64,000 nucleotides of DNA from Hexactinellida sp. DTS-2022 (lineage: Eukaryota > Porifera > Hexactinellida), in the NCBI GenBank assembly GCA_028753945.1, contig JAPNXP010000003.1, positions 3,720,001-3,784,000 of the forward strand, given 5' to 3'. Each line of letters starts with the position of its first letter. The stretch's first letter is position 1. This document shows positions 43,299 to 54,168 of this stretch, piece after piece. The position numbers and the translations under genes are program-made. A model generated the notes under the pieces. It saw nothing but the letters and a program-made list of their open reading frames with translations, was not told the DNA's origin and made no database searches.

Positions 43299-43754
43299 TT
43301 GTTGTCAATAATGGATTATTTGTCTATATCATGGAACTTATTTTTGGAGAACAAATGGATTCCTCTTCATGGAATTGCACTCGCGAAATCTCTTAATAAC
43401 AGTTTTAACGTGGTATCAGAGCTCATAGATATACCAATAAAAGTGTTGATAGCCATTGTTTTTCCATTTCGAAATCCAGAGGATACTTTCAGACAAATGT
43501 CACTAGGACTAGATGATACGTTTGTTACTCTGGGAAAACCTAATTTGAAAGTTGCATACAAAGTAAAACTGATTACTCAAAGTTTAAAGGTGGCAGTGAT
43601 GAATTGGGGAGATACTCAAGAATTTAGCGGACTCTTAACTTGGACAGGTACAAATGAAGATGCATCACTTTCATCAATAGTTCCGAAGTATTTGAGAAGC
43701 TTTCAGATTTCCACAATTATTGCCATGGTAGACAGCAACAGATGGAATCGCTAA
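43299..43754 (+). CDS. Uncharacterised ORF carried by the MULE
   Basis: This is a 151-codon open frame; an ATG within it at 43311 (MDYLSISWNLFLENKWIPLH) is the likely start. It reads smoothly as protein (LLTWTGTNEDASLSSIVPKY; NWGDTQEFSG), with no known motif, signal peptide or membrane helix. Its last codons overlap the ATG of the transposase frame by 13 bases (ATGGAATCGCTAA). It may be a separate accessory ORF of this MULE family or a frame-shifted N-terminal part of the transposase. It is the one piece of this element without a stop or shift. Confidence 0.45.
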   Translation: MLSIMDYLSISWNLFLENKWIPLHGIALAKSLNNSFNVVSELIDIPIKVLIAIVFPFRNPEDTFRQMSLGLDDTFVTLGKPNLKVAYKVKLITQSLKVAVMNWGDTQEFSGLLTWTGTNEDASLSSIVPKYLRSFQISTIIAMVDSNRWNR

Positions 43755-45325
43755 ACAGAGAGGCTACAGAGAACGCAATACAATTGCAAAGTGCATTAGC
43801 TGATATGGATGATGTACTCACGGCGCCCACGGATAGTTCTATCTTTTTATCTGAGATTGACCCACTACAAGAAGACACCAACTCAACATTAGACCATTCT
43901 AGCGAAGCAATTGGAGATCTATCTGCACATGCACAAGATCTAGATTTTAAATTGATAAAGTCATCCAGATCGCGGGATAAATTATCATATTGTGGCTATA
44001 TCTACAATTTTCAGCGTTCACAAAGGCTAAACAACAATGGCGCTGTCAGCTGAAGAATTGCAAAGGCCGTATTCACACAACTGCGACAACTGTCATAAAA
44101 CTAATAGGCCAACATTGCCATGGCGAAGAGATTGGTAAAGAAGAAGTTTTGGAATTTCGTGCAAGAGTAAAGAGAAGTGCCCTAGAATCGCATGATAACC
44201 CTCATCGCATTATTGCAGAAGCGTCAGGACAACTTTCTAACATTGCTAAAACACTTCTACCACGTGAAAAAAGTTTAAAAAAGATTTGTCAAAGAATTAG
44301 ACCTGCGCCAACAAATCCTACCACTCTTTTTGATCTCCACTTTGATGAAAATATCCAAACTTTAGGTGGAAATAACTTTTTAGCCTATGATTCTGGACTA
44401 GGATTAGACAGAATTGTCATGTTTTCCACTGAAGAAAACAAGAAAATTATATCCTATTCTACAATATGGATGGCAGACGGAACATTTAAAGTTGTCCCTA
44501 GCCTATTCGTACAACTTTACACGGTCCATGCGCTAGTTGGAGGAACTTATCCTTTCAGAGATGGACATTTGCTTCCTTCTATTTACATATTACTGCCAGG
44601 AAAGAGCTCTTCCTATTATCGAAAAATGTGGCACATTATTCAACAGTTGTGTCCAGGTTCTAATCCACAATTTCTTTTAGTTGATTTCGAAAAAGCCGCA
44701 ATCAACACATTTGCAGAAGTTTGGCCAAAAGGCAAACATTAAAGGTTGCTTCTTCCATCTATCACAATCCGTTTATCGAAAGGTCCAGGATCTAGGATTG
44801 AAAACAATCTATTCTAATAATACAGAATTCTCAATCAATGTTAGAATGTTACCAGCTTTGGCTTATCTACCTTCCCAATTTGTTTTAACAGCTTTTGAAA
44901 TCCTAAAAAGTCAACTTCCGCCTGAAGCACTAGGTGTATATAATTACTTTCGAGATATTTATGTTGGAGAAATTGATTAATTTGGGGTTTACCATCCACC
45001 TTTATTTCCAATTGAAATGTGGAACAATTTTGATTTAATGGCTTACGGAATACCTACCACTACGAATTCAGTAGAAGCCTGGCACCGCGCCTTTTCGACA
45101 ACCGTCGCATCACATCACCCTACCTTTTGGAAATTTTGTGATGCACTTAAGATTGAGCAATCTAGTGTAGAACTTAGGCAAGCTCAATATTATTCTGGAA
45201 AGCCCCCGACTAAATCCAGAACATCATTGGAAAAGGAATTCACGATGGTTAGCTTGGTAATGAATTACTACACTAGACCTATTCTCACCTACCTTAAAAG
45301 CATTGCTTTTAAGGTGTCTCTTTAG
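43742..45325 (+). pseudogene. FLYWCH-MULE transposase, degenerate
   Basis: In order: an acidic leader; a FLYWCH-type zinc finger split by a frameshift near 44020 (SSRSRDKLSYCGYIYNF, then QQWRCQLKNCKGRIHTT, then HCHGEE); and a MULE catalytic core with MADGTFKVVPSLFVQLYTVH, LLPSIYILLPGKSSSYY and FLLVDFEKAAINTF. After a second shift near 44735 come KGCFFHLSQSVYRKV and FVLTAFEIL. After a stop at 44978 comes a tail with TTTNSVEAWHRAFSTTV, which is the Asn-Glu region typical of the family. Three lesions make it non-functional as read. Similar proteins are common in insects and other invertebrates. Confidence 0.88.
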
Positions 45326-46247
45326 TAGCACTAGCAAATCTCGCAACTTTATCCGTAAATTTAGTAATTTTATGCGTAATTATATGCTTATAGTGTATTA
45401 ATTATATTATAGAACAAGCTAATCATTAATTATATCTACCACCTTTATACACAGAGATAAATTGTACACAGATCTCGTATGTTTCCAATACATTCGTAAT
45501 TGGAGAATTTGATCTAATTTGGTGTTTGAAAATTATTATAACAAGCACGCTTTGATTGCTTGGGCTGCGCGGCTGTGGACACCTTGCTTCCGCAAAAGAC
45601 GCCCTTTGTGCGCCACATCTATTCAAATCATCTTAATCACACTAATTTACTCTATAAATCCGTTTAAACCAAACCGCAACATAATGTTGGATTTTGTTTA
45701 TCTTTTTCTATACGTACATTAAAGTCATAATATTAACCATGCTTGTTAATAATATTCGCTTAATAGTCGTTGTAAGTCATTTAGAATCTCCTATTAATAT
45801 GCAATATAGTTCCATGTCTCTCTACTACAATCCTATAGAAAAAAAAAAAAAAAAAATGTTGATATTTTCCTTATACATTTAAACTTGTTTCTATATAGGC
45901 TATTCCCCCAGTTCAAAATTCAATTCCGGACCAAATTTCATTGAGTTTTAATGTGTATGATAAAATTCTAGTACTTAATATTTTGAAACTTTTCGTAGTA
46001 ATTACTACATGATAGATAGGCTAAGGACATATCTAAACAACTTAAATATCTGAACTTTTTACCTGTGCATTCAATAAATCTTCTCGTAAACGTTAAGCAT
46101 TTATTATATTTACCAATAAATACCCCGGGATGATTTTGTAGTTGATTGTTTTGTTGTTTACCTATTTGGTGTAAATCACCCACTCTCTGCTTGTTACACA
46201 ACTGATATCTCTTTATTGTAGTTGTGACTCATATATTAAAATTAAAC

Positions 46248-46348
46248 TAGTCAACTTCCGTTATATCGAAGTCGAAGGGACCCAGTTAATTACTCCATAT
46301 AACCGGACTTCGATATAACCGAGTTCGTTATAAAGGGAGTTTACTGTA
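46248..46348. mobile_element. Small Tigger/pogo-type MITE
   Basis: Ends TAGTCAACTTCCGTTATATC and TTATAAAGGGAGTTTACTGT are inverted, with GATATAACCGAGTTCG inside. It lies inside the MULE. Same design as 59403-59800. Confidence 0.75.
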
Positions 46349-47130
46349 ACTTGCTCCCTAGACTATGAAGTTTCACAAATTAGCCTACAATATACGTACT
46401 CCAGTACTCGTATATAGTAAACCGGACAATAGAATAGCCCAAATAATGCACAAAACTAACGAGGTTTAAGGACTTCAAGAGGTACACAAACGTCTCATTA
46501 GTTGTACACAAACGTCGCATTAGTTGTACACAAACGTCGCACTAGTTGTACACAAGTGTCCTATGTACACAAATGTCTCTGTACACAAATGTCTCTGTAC
46601 ACAAATGTCTCCCTCCGGCAATCGGCAATCGAGAATCTTATCGATTGGATTGGATTGGCAACCCTGGAAGATTCTCATGAAAATATTTCTGAATAGTTCT
46701 ACTAGTAAATAGATTTGTGTGTCATCCTCAGTTAAACAACAGTTAGCAAAATTGTTCAATGCTAATGCAAACTTCAAACCATATTTTTGTTTCATTATTT
46801 CCTTCTGTTCTATTCAGGGTTCTCGCCAGGATTTTTCGTTGTAAGGGTACATGTGAGTGAGAGAGCACTTAATGTCAGTGATTACCTTATTATAGGAAAT
46901 TAACGCGTGATGAAATTAACGCGAATTTCTCCAAATCGCGTTAATTTCTTTCGCGTTAATTTCATGTAGCGTTAATTTCCATGACCTTAATTTCCTGCAA
47001 GTTAGCAAAATTAAACAATGGATGGACAACATCCGAGCTACATGTTTACATAATTTCAGATGTGCAAACAGTTTGAAAGGATATACCATGTCTATCAAGT
47101 AGATTGGAAGCCTATTTGGGCACAATAATC

Positions 47131-48158
47131 GGGGGCTGACTGAATAGTGGAATCTAGTGGAATCCAGTGGAATCTAGGGTGACTGAATGGTGGAATCTAG
47201 TGGAATCTAGTGGAATTACTAAATTTTAGTGGAATTGACTGAACGGTGGAATCGAGTGGATTTTCTAAAAACCGACTGAACAGTGGAATCGAGTGGAATC
47301 TTTGACTGAATAGTGGAATCGAGTGGAATTTGACTGAATAGTGGAATCGAGTGGAATTTGATTAAATTGTTAAACACCACGTATATGCTATAAGCTACAT
47401 GTCCATCATATTACGTTAATATTCGCCCATGTAAAATTGTTTGCAACAATTAAACTAGTGTTGTGCATGAAGTGACACAATGTGATACTATATTATTATT
47501 CTGACTAATCACCTCTATTGAACTGCCCAATGAATACCAACTGGATTTGCTAAGGAATTGTTGATAAATAATGTTTATAGGATGTGTCTAAATAACATGG
47601 TAACAAAGCCTAACAAATAAATACTATTGAGTTACTGTTAGGCTTTGTTACCATGTTATTTAGACACATCTTATAAACATTATTTATCAACAATTCCTTA
47701 GCAACTCCAGTTGGTATTCATTGGGCAGTTCAATAGAGATGATTAGTAAGAATACTAATATAGTACATATTGTGCCACTTTTTGCACAACACTAGTTTAA
47801 TCGTTGCAAACAATTTTACATGGGCGAAAATTAACGTAATATGATCACACGTAGCTTATAGCATATACCTAGTGTTTAACAATTTAATCAAATTCCACTC
47901 GATTCCACTCGATTCCACTATTCAGTCAAATTCCACTCGATTCCACTATTCAGTCAAAGATTCCACTCGATTCCACTGTTCAGTCGGTTTTTAGAAAATC
48001 CACTCGATTCCACCGTTCAGTCAATTCCACTAAAATTTAGTAATTTCACTAGATTCCACTGGATTCCACTAGATTCCACCATTCAGTCACCCTAGATTCC
48101 ACTAGATTCCACTAGATTCCACTGGATTCCACTAGATTCCACTATTCAGTCAGCCCCC
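47131..48158. repeat. Near-perfect 1-kb palindrome with a 22-base loop
   Basis: The left arm (47131-47614) and right arm (47637-48158) are reverse complements with few changes. The outer parts are arrays of GTGGAATCTAGTGGAATCCA units with GACTGAATAGTGGAATCGAG. The inner part is unique and the arms meet at AACAAAGCCTAAC / GTTAGGCTTTGTT. No coding frame. Confidence 0.88.
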
Positions 48159-48341
48159 GTGTATTCAATCGGAGATTAATAATCCTGAAAATTTTTATAA
48201 AATTTATTCGCATTAATTTCATTTATTTGAAAATGTTCAGCTCCAATTCGCGATAATTTCATGGAACGTTAATTTCCTTCGCGTTAATTTCATGGCGCGT
48301 TAATTTCCTATAATAAGTTAAATGAAACCTTCTAATAATAA

Positions 48342-48642
48342 TACAGTACACCCTCGCTAATCCGAACCCTCGCTAATCCAAACAGGAGAAACCAAAAATA
48401 TTCTTCTAATAAATGTGGGAAAAATCGTAAATTGCAATGGAAGTATAAAAATAAGTCTCAGGCAAGTATTTTGAGGAGTACACTAGATGTTTAGTGCGGA
48501 TTAACAAAGTTTGTACAAGTATGGTTCGGATTATCGAGATTCTCATTTATAGATGCCCATAGAAAATGCATTACTTCACTAATCTGTACAGAAGATTTTG
48601 GAATCGGAACACCTCTGTTCGGATTAGCGAGGGTGTACTGTA
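48342..48642. mobile_element. Tigger/pogo-type MITE
   Basis: TACAGTACACCCTCGCTAAT and ATTAGCGAGGGTGTACTGTA form a perfect 20-bp inverted repeat with TA edges. It is closely related to 19896-20207 and to a truncated end at about 50788-50825. Confidence 0.9.
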
Positions 48643-48752
48643 TTGATTCAAAGGGTACATGCCCACTAACAACATGTGAATGAAGGGTACAATAGCTTTC
48701 AAGAAGGGCATGTACCTTTTGATAGAGGCCTAGCGAGAACCCTGGTTCTATT

Positions 48753-49680
48753 AATGAGAATTTTTCCCAAAGGTACGGACCAACCAGTCCGTCGTAAATA
48801 TTGGCAATAGCTAGTATCCTTAATTAATCGGACGTGACTGATGGAAATCTCTAACACAGATGATGGAATGTTGAGGCGAAATTGAGTTTCAGTCCAAATT
48901 GAGTCATACTAATAGAAAATATTTAATTAATTATTATGCGTTGTTAAAAATCTTATATCCCAGATCCCATTAATTTGTCTCCCATTATTTGTTCACTTCC
49001 AAATGTGAATACTAGGTACACAAGTATGCTGACAGGGTTGGGGCCGATACTTTCAGATGATTACGATTACGATTACGATCTATATTTTTTAAACGATTAT
49101 GATTACGATTACGATCACGATTACTATAAACTTGTAAATGATTACGATTATGAAAACAACCCAAAATGTATACTAAATGCGGTCTGGCAAAGTCTGATAA
49201 ATTCGAATCTAAAAGTACTGACAACAAGGAAAAGTGTCAATTTCAATAAACTATCTGCATACTGTATATATTATGATGGAATTCAAATAAATGGGCTGTT
49301 ATTGAATAAAAGCACTTTCGCAGGTGCAATCCTACGAATTGATAATATATATCCTTAATTTCAAACATAAATACGCTAATAAAATAGCATGATTACGATG
49401 CGATTACATCAAAATTGTGATAATTCTAGATATAAAGTATGCGAATAAAACGATTATGGGTCAATTTTTTGCTTCGTCACCCTCATGTGAGATTCCCAGA
49501 AGAGTCAAAGTGCTAAATTTAGGTCTATTACCGAGATTTACATGGAGACATACTACATACCCAGTTAAAAGGAAATTGCATGTATATAGGATAAGATATC
49601 CTTCAAATCCCTTCAAAAAAAACTTTTTAAGAATGGACCTCCCATGGTGACAAATGACGTAGGAATCTTCAAAAGGTTAT
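48753..49680. other. Spacer with TTACGA tandem tract
   Basis: At about 49056-49160 GATTACGATTACGATTACGA-type repeats produce a low-complexity frame rich in Tyr-Asp. This is not convincing as a gene. Sequence near 48880-48960 is repeated in inverted orientation at about 51610-51690, so the interval 48.9-51.7 kb is bounded by one more inverted repeat pair. Confidence 0.5.
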
Positions 49681-49852
49681 TACAGTCAACTCCGCTTAAT
49701 AGAGCCACCGGTTAATCGGGTCAAAATATCAAAGGATTTATGGGACAGAATTACAGTTTGGCTTACAATATTTTCGGTTAATCGGTTTCTCCGCTTAATC
49801 GGGTCAAAACAACCTGGTCCCGATGTGGCTCTATTAAGCGGAGTCGACTGTA
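49681..49852. mobile_element. Tigger/pogo-type MITE
   Basis: TACAGTCAACTCCGCTTAAT and ATTAAGCGGAGTCGACTGTA are inverted ends with TA edges. Short relative of 32730-33044. Confidence 0.9.
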
Positions 49853-49969
49853 CATTAAAAGTATAGACTATAGTCCCAATTGTGTTGAAATTTTCAGCCA
49901 GCTAGTACTTATTGTATACTGTTCAAAAACACTCTAATCTCAATTTATGAAATGTTCAGAGAGGTTTAA

Positions 49970-50137
49970 CAGGATTTTTTCTAGGGGGGCGCGCGGGGGG
50001 GCAATTGCCCCCCCCCCTCCAAGTTCTTTTGCCCCCCCTCCCGGTTTCTGCCCCTGTAGGATATTTCAGCATGCCCCCCTTATACTCATAATCTTTCAAA
50101 TTGACCCCCCTTTTAAACAATCCTAGAAAAATCACTG
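49970..50137. mobile_element. GC-run MITE with CAGGATTTTTTCTAGG ends
   Basis: Ends CAGGATTTTTTCTAGG and CCTAGAAAAATCACTG are inverted. The inside has long G and C runs. A related C-run stretch lies at 17885-18035. Target duplication not clear. Confidence 0.6.
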
Positions 50138-50954
50138 CTTAATTTTTCAAAATGATTGCCGGAGGCCCTTTTGAAATTGTCGCTATAAAAAAGTTTGCCC
50201 AAATTTCGAGATCGGCATGGGAGCTTAAATCGCGAGATATTCCCTAAATATCAGAATCAGGCATAAAACTTAACTTGCCAGAGGTTGGTAACGGAATCTT
50301 AAATTTTGCCCCCACTATTAATATTACCATTAGAAGTACAAATTTTTTGATAAAAGTGTGAATTTGCACGCATTTTGTTCAGAATATAATAATTGTTTAT
50401 CTTATTAGTTATTACCCATAGTCACTCGATATATTTTGGTGACAATACAGTGTAGAAGTAACCTGAAGTGATAAACTTGTATGTTTAATTGTACTTATAG
50501 AGTACTTGGCTAAAAGAATGTCTTTTTCGGTACTACAATTTAAATATTTTCTGAGAAAATGTCTATATATTTTGTTTTGACTTTCAGTGGCGGTTAACCG
50601 GTAACCGTAGTGTGAAGACAATCGTAATAACCGTGGCCTCAAATGGTTAACCAATCCCACCATTGATTAAATATTGTTTATACTAGGCTGGATTTGGATA
50701 ACCGGCTGGTTAACCGCTTAACTGTTGCTATTAAATATCGGTTAGCGATTACAGATTTCGTTAACCAGTTAGCCGGTATGTTGATAATCGTAAAGTACAC
50801 CCTCGCTAGTCCGAACAGGAGATCCAACGTATATTACATTGATTGAAGAATTGATTGAAGAAAGTGGACGGTTTCCAAATCTGATTTTTGGCATATAGGG
50901 GTAACTTTTGGCACCCGCCAACAAGTTGAGGTTTTCACTCAAAATTTGTCACAT
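50138..50954. other. Spacer, no gene seen
   Basis: 50640-50790 contains GGTTAACCGG/TTAACCAGTTAGCCGGT phrases that recur at 61705-61795, so it is an old repeat. A truncated Tigger-type end lies at 50788-50825. Confidence 0.4.
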
Positions 50955-51605
50955 TGTCACATTTCAAAAAGCTTGAAAAATCACTTAATCGCACAAAATT
51001 CGTGCCCTCTTAAGAGATAAAAATCTGAAAATTTAATAAAACATGTACATTAATCCAGATTGCCAATATGCTTACTCATTATCGCATGATGACGTAATCA
51101 CTAAATTTCACATTGTTAAATTTGACTATTTAGCAGGGTTGTTTGATTTAAATCAAGTGATTTAAATCATTGATTTAAATCAAAGAAGTCTGATTTAAAT
51201 CAAAAAGTCGGACTTTTTTGATTTAAATCAAGACTTTTTTGATTTAAATCAGATTTTTATGTCTATTGTTTTTTGCGAAAAGAAAAGAAATACATTGATA
51301 ATGAGTCAAATTACATTCATAATGAGTCACTAACAATGTAATTAATCTATTAGCCAAAGAATATACGCCAGTGTGATATAGATTGCAAAAAAAAACAATT
51401 AAAATCAAAATTCTGATTTAAATCAAAAAAATCGGATTTTTTTGATTTTTAAAAAAAAATCATGATTTTTATCAACCCTGCTATTTAGGCCTATTTACAC
51501 TATATAATCAATGTTAGAAGTATATAAACCACACACCAACCGCGAAGCGTTTGGTGTGTGTGGTTCTTTCTGCCGCAAAGCGACCTAGAAAGCGAAGCGC
51601 GCTAG
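50955..51605 (+). mobile_element. Helitron-like repeat copy B
   Basis: The same sequence as the flanks of copy A (17770-21508), here interrupted only by the hAT MITE at 51134-51480. The 3' end has hairpins built on CCACACACCAACCGC / GCGTTTGGTGTGTGTGG and ends GCGCGCTAG followed by T. Confidence 0.5.
51134..51480. mobile_element. hAT-type MITE of GATTTAAATCA arrays
   Basis: Ends CAGGGTTGTTTGATTTAAAT and TTTATCAACCCTG are inverted, with a perfect 8-bp duplication, CTATTTAG, at 51126-51133 and 51481-51488. The arms are arrays of TGATTTAAATCA. Confidence 0.9.
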
Positions 51606-52191
51606 TAACTAATATATCTGGAATATAATTATTTTTAACAACCCATAATAATTGGACTGAAACTCAATTTTGCCTACGACATATCTAACCTTCGGATTAA
51701 CATTTGGATATTTGAGACTCCCCTCTGCAATTCTCAAAATTTTGCCTACAGACCTGTGTAGGGACGTGTTACAATAAAGAATGTTGTAATAATAAGTTAT
51801 CTGACTAAGAAGTGATACAAGTTTATCCTAGAAAGCCTACATATGGTAATTATAATAATAATTATTATTATTATACTATACGAACTGATAATTTCATCTT
51901 TTACAATTTTAGTTGAAAAATGTAATGTATACTGTACAGCACTTTTGGTTCTGTAATAATACATTAAATGTCCTAAGAAATTACAAAATATAAAGTAGAC
52001 CCATTTATTCCTACAGGTCACGGCACTGAAACGAGGTATGCACACAAAATTATTTTTATGAGCCTCTGGTAGCATGGTAGGTAGCCCACCGATTTTCAAA
52101 TATTCAAATAGCTATCAAAGGTTTTGCAATGGTCAGAACACGTGAATCAATTTCATCAATGAATTCGAATTCAACTAACTAAACCTAAAGA
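51606..52191. other. Spacer downstream of the helicase gene
   Basis: No gene is seen. A run of ATA/TAA triplets lies at 51850-51878. The 3' untranslated region of the helicase should lie at the right end. Confidence 0.4.
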
Positions 52192-54168
52192 TCAGACTAA
52201 TACGTCCATTGTGAATATACTTTTTGACTTGTATTTTTCAATTTTTTCTGCATAACACTCAATCCATTCCTTCTTAATAGGAGTAACCAGTTTCATATAG
52301 GGCTTCGTAGTAGTGACTAAATTTGAAAATAATATAAACTCAGGATTCCTGAGAAAGCAGCATGAGGTTGGATGGATATAGAATATCCTGCCATAAGAAA
52401 GAGATAAATACTTTCCTTTTCCCTTATGTTCACATAGATTACGGAATAAAACAGAAAGTAAGCATTTCTGAATATCTTCTGGATTAGCGGTAGATCTTAT
52501 CTCATGTTTAAGCCGCGAAGCAAATATTTCAGTAAACTGTTCTAATATATTTTTAAAAAGCTCCGCATTCTTCCAATGAAGAAAACGAACTTTCCCCCAA
52601 GCCTTATCAAAATTGGTATCTATCCAACCCTTCATTAAATTTAAGTAAAGAATATGGTCCCCAGCTTGCCAATTAAAAGATTCGAATATTCGAGAAGCAT
52701 CATTTCTATTCTCCAAGGGAATATGAATAGGATCCTCTAATGAGAGAAAAGACACTATTAATAGAATTTCTTCCGAACAAACGTGCTCAATAGATTGTAA
52801 AATTAGTTTGGATAAAAATGGATCTAGAGGAAATTGTACCATTTCTATACCCAATTCATTAAGCCTATATAGACATTTGTGGTCATCTCCATCTTCTTTG
52901 GTAATACACTCTAAGGATAGCAAATTATTCAAACCTCTTTGAATAGATGTCAAATCAGGAGCTTCAAAATAATTGAAATTCTCTATATCATTTATTCCAA
53001 TTGCAATCATTTCGAGTATGACACCAGTCAAGTCTGAATTGCAAATTTCTCGATTGCTTGATTCTTCCATTTCAGTCCATTCCATTTCCGTATACATACG
53101 ATAGCAGATTCCTGCCTGATCTCTCCCAGCTCGACCTGCTCTCTGATTTGCCTGTTGTCTACTGATTTTACAAACTTGTAAGGATTCCAACCCTGATGTA
53201 GGGTCACACACTTTTCTTTTTACTCTTCCAGAATCAATCACATATTTTACGCCAGGAATTGTTAAGCTAGTTTCAGCGATGTTAGTTGAGAGAATAATAT
53301 TGCGAACTTTGGGCCTGGGTAGAACGAGAGAGGCAAACTGTTTATTCCGAGGTAGATTAGCGTAAAGTACGCATACATTTAACTGAGGTGCAAATGGGTA
53401 TTCTTTCGCCAATAGTTTCCGGATATTTTTCAGCTGATCAGCAGCAGTTTCTATCTCTTCCTCGCCAGTAAGGAATATTAGGATAGAGCCAAAACTAGAA
53501 GAATTTCCTTTATCTTCTTTATGGATTCTAATTGCTGTAACAATTGAAGCATGAATATAAGATGGTAGAGGATTTTCTGAATACAATATTTCTATATTGT
53601 GTTCTCTACCGCTAATATAAATAACCTTGCAACTATTAAAGAATTTGGAGAACTTAACAACGTTTATCGTAGCAGACATTATGATCAGCTTTAAAGGTTG
53701 GTTCATTTTCCTTCTCAATGAAATAGCGCTCTTCAGGAATGACATAAGCAGGTCGTAATAGATGGTACCTTCGTGAGCTTCGTCAAGAATGATAGCAGAG
53801 TATTTCTTAAGGAGGTTATCCAGGATTAGTTCCCTGAACAAAATTCCATCAGTCATGAAGCAGATTGTTGTTTCAATCGAAATCTGTCTGTCAAATCGCA
53901 CATGGAATCCTACGTTTAAACCGACAGTACATTTAAAATCTTTCGCAACTTGTTCAGCAGCTTTAATTGCAGCAATTCTTCTAGGTTGTATACAACATAT
54001 TTTTGGTATTAACTGCGGATTCTTTGACAAAATTTCGTTGATATATTGAGGAATTTGAGTTGTTTTACCACATCCAGTTTCTCCAACAATTATTAATGTA
54101 TCATTACGCATTATTTCGATACAAATTTCCTCTTTGACAGTCGTAATAGGAAGATTCACTGGATTCAT
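52192..54168 (-). CDS. DEAH-box RNA helicase, DHX33-like
   Basis: This 658-aa protein has the full set of DEAH motifs: I GETGCGKTTQIPQY (29-42), Ia QPRRIAAI, II DEAH (129-132), III SAT (165-167), IV/V IFLTGEEEIE and STNIAETSLTIPGV, and VI NQRAGRAGR (341-349). Winged-helix, ratchet and OB-fold regions follow (FPLDPFLSKLIL; SFLSLEDPIHIP; YLSLSYGRIFYIHPTSCCF). It opens almost directly with the RecA core (MNPVNLPITTVKEEI), as DHX33 does, and lacks the long N-terminal extensions of Prp2/16/22/43 or DHX8. DHX33 acts in rRNA synthesis and translation initiation. I leave the symbol blank because DHX40 and DHX35 are near alternatives. ATG at 54168; the frame further up is open only from TTG. Single exon. 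Confidence 0.85.
   Translation of the reverse strand: MNPVNLPITTVKEEICIEIMRNDTLIIVGETGCGKTTQIPQYINEILSKNPQLIPKICCIQPRRIAAIKAAEQVAKDFKCTVGLNVGFHVRFDRQISIETTICFMTDGILFRELILDNLLKKYSAIILDEAHEGTIYYDLLMSFLKSAISLRRKMNQPLKLIIMSATINVVKFSKFFNSCKVIYISGREHNIEILYSENPLPSYIHASIVTAIRIHKEDKGNSSSFGSILIFLTGEEEIETAADQLKNIRKLLAKEYPFAPQLNVCVLYANLPRNKQFASLVLPRPKVRNIILSTNIAETSLTIPGVKYVIDSGRVKRKVCDPTSGLESLQVCKISRQQANQRAGRAGRDQAGICYRMYTEMEWTEMEESSNREICNSDLTGVILEMIAIGINDIENFNYFEAPDLTSIQRGLNNLLSLECITKEDGDDHKCLYRLNELGIEMVQFPLDPFLSKLILQSIEHVCSEEILLIVSFLSLEDPIHIPLENRNDASRIFESFNWQAGDHILYLNLMKGWIDTNFDKAWGKVRFLHWKNAELFKNILEQFTEIFASRLKHEIRSTANPEDIQKCLLSVLFRNLCEHKGKGKYLSLSYGRIFYIHPTSCCFLRNPEFILFSNLVTTTKPYMKLVTPIKKEWIECYAEKIEKYKSKSIFTMDVLV

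Larger units (their letters stand above)
43148..46610 (+). mobile_element. MULE transposon with tandem TGTACACAAACGTCGCA ends
   Basis: The termini are inverted arrays of GTGCGACGTTTGTGTACAA-like units: four at 43148-43228, seven or eight at 46480-46610. Between them lie an uncharacterised ORF (43299-43754), a broken MULE transposase (43742-45325), AT-rich DNA with no gene (45330-46247) and a small Tigger-type MITE (46248-46348). No certain 9-bp duplication. Confidence 0.8.
42776..46666. mobile_element. hAT-like repeat that received the MULE insertion
   Basis: Ends CAGGGTTGTCAATCCAATCG and GATTGGATTGGCAACCCTG are inverted. Arrays of GTCAATCGATTATTGGAT-like units lie next to them (42790-43140 and 46612-46650). 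No matching target duplication was found, so the outer edges are less certain. The whole centre is the MULE at 43148-46610. Confidence 0.6.
46815..48744. mobile_element. Non-autonomous hAT element holding a 1-kb palindrome
   Basis: Ends CAGGGTTCTCGCCAGG and CCTAGCGAGAACCCTG are inverted, with a perfect 8-bp duplication, GTTCTATT, at 46807-46814 and 48745-48752. Inside is an element bounded by TTATTATAGGAAATTAACGC and its complement (46890-48316) with arrays of CGCGTTAATTTC. That element in turn holds the palindrome at 47131-48158. A Tigger-type MITE follows at 48342-48642. Confidence 0.88.

Noticed and set aside
45426..45626. Cysteine-containing minus-strand frame inside the MULE
   Set aside because: It is short, has no homology I can recognise, and overlaps a frame on the other strand.
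48975..49358. 127-codon frame with Tyr-Asp repeats
   Set aside because: It is produced by a TTACGA tandem tract and lacks any conserved part.
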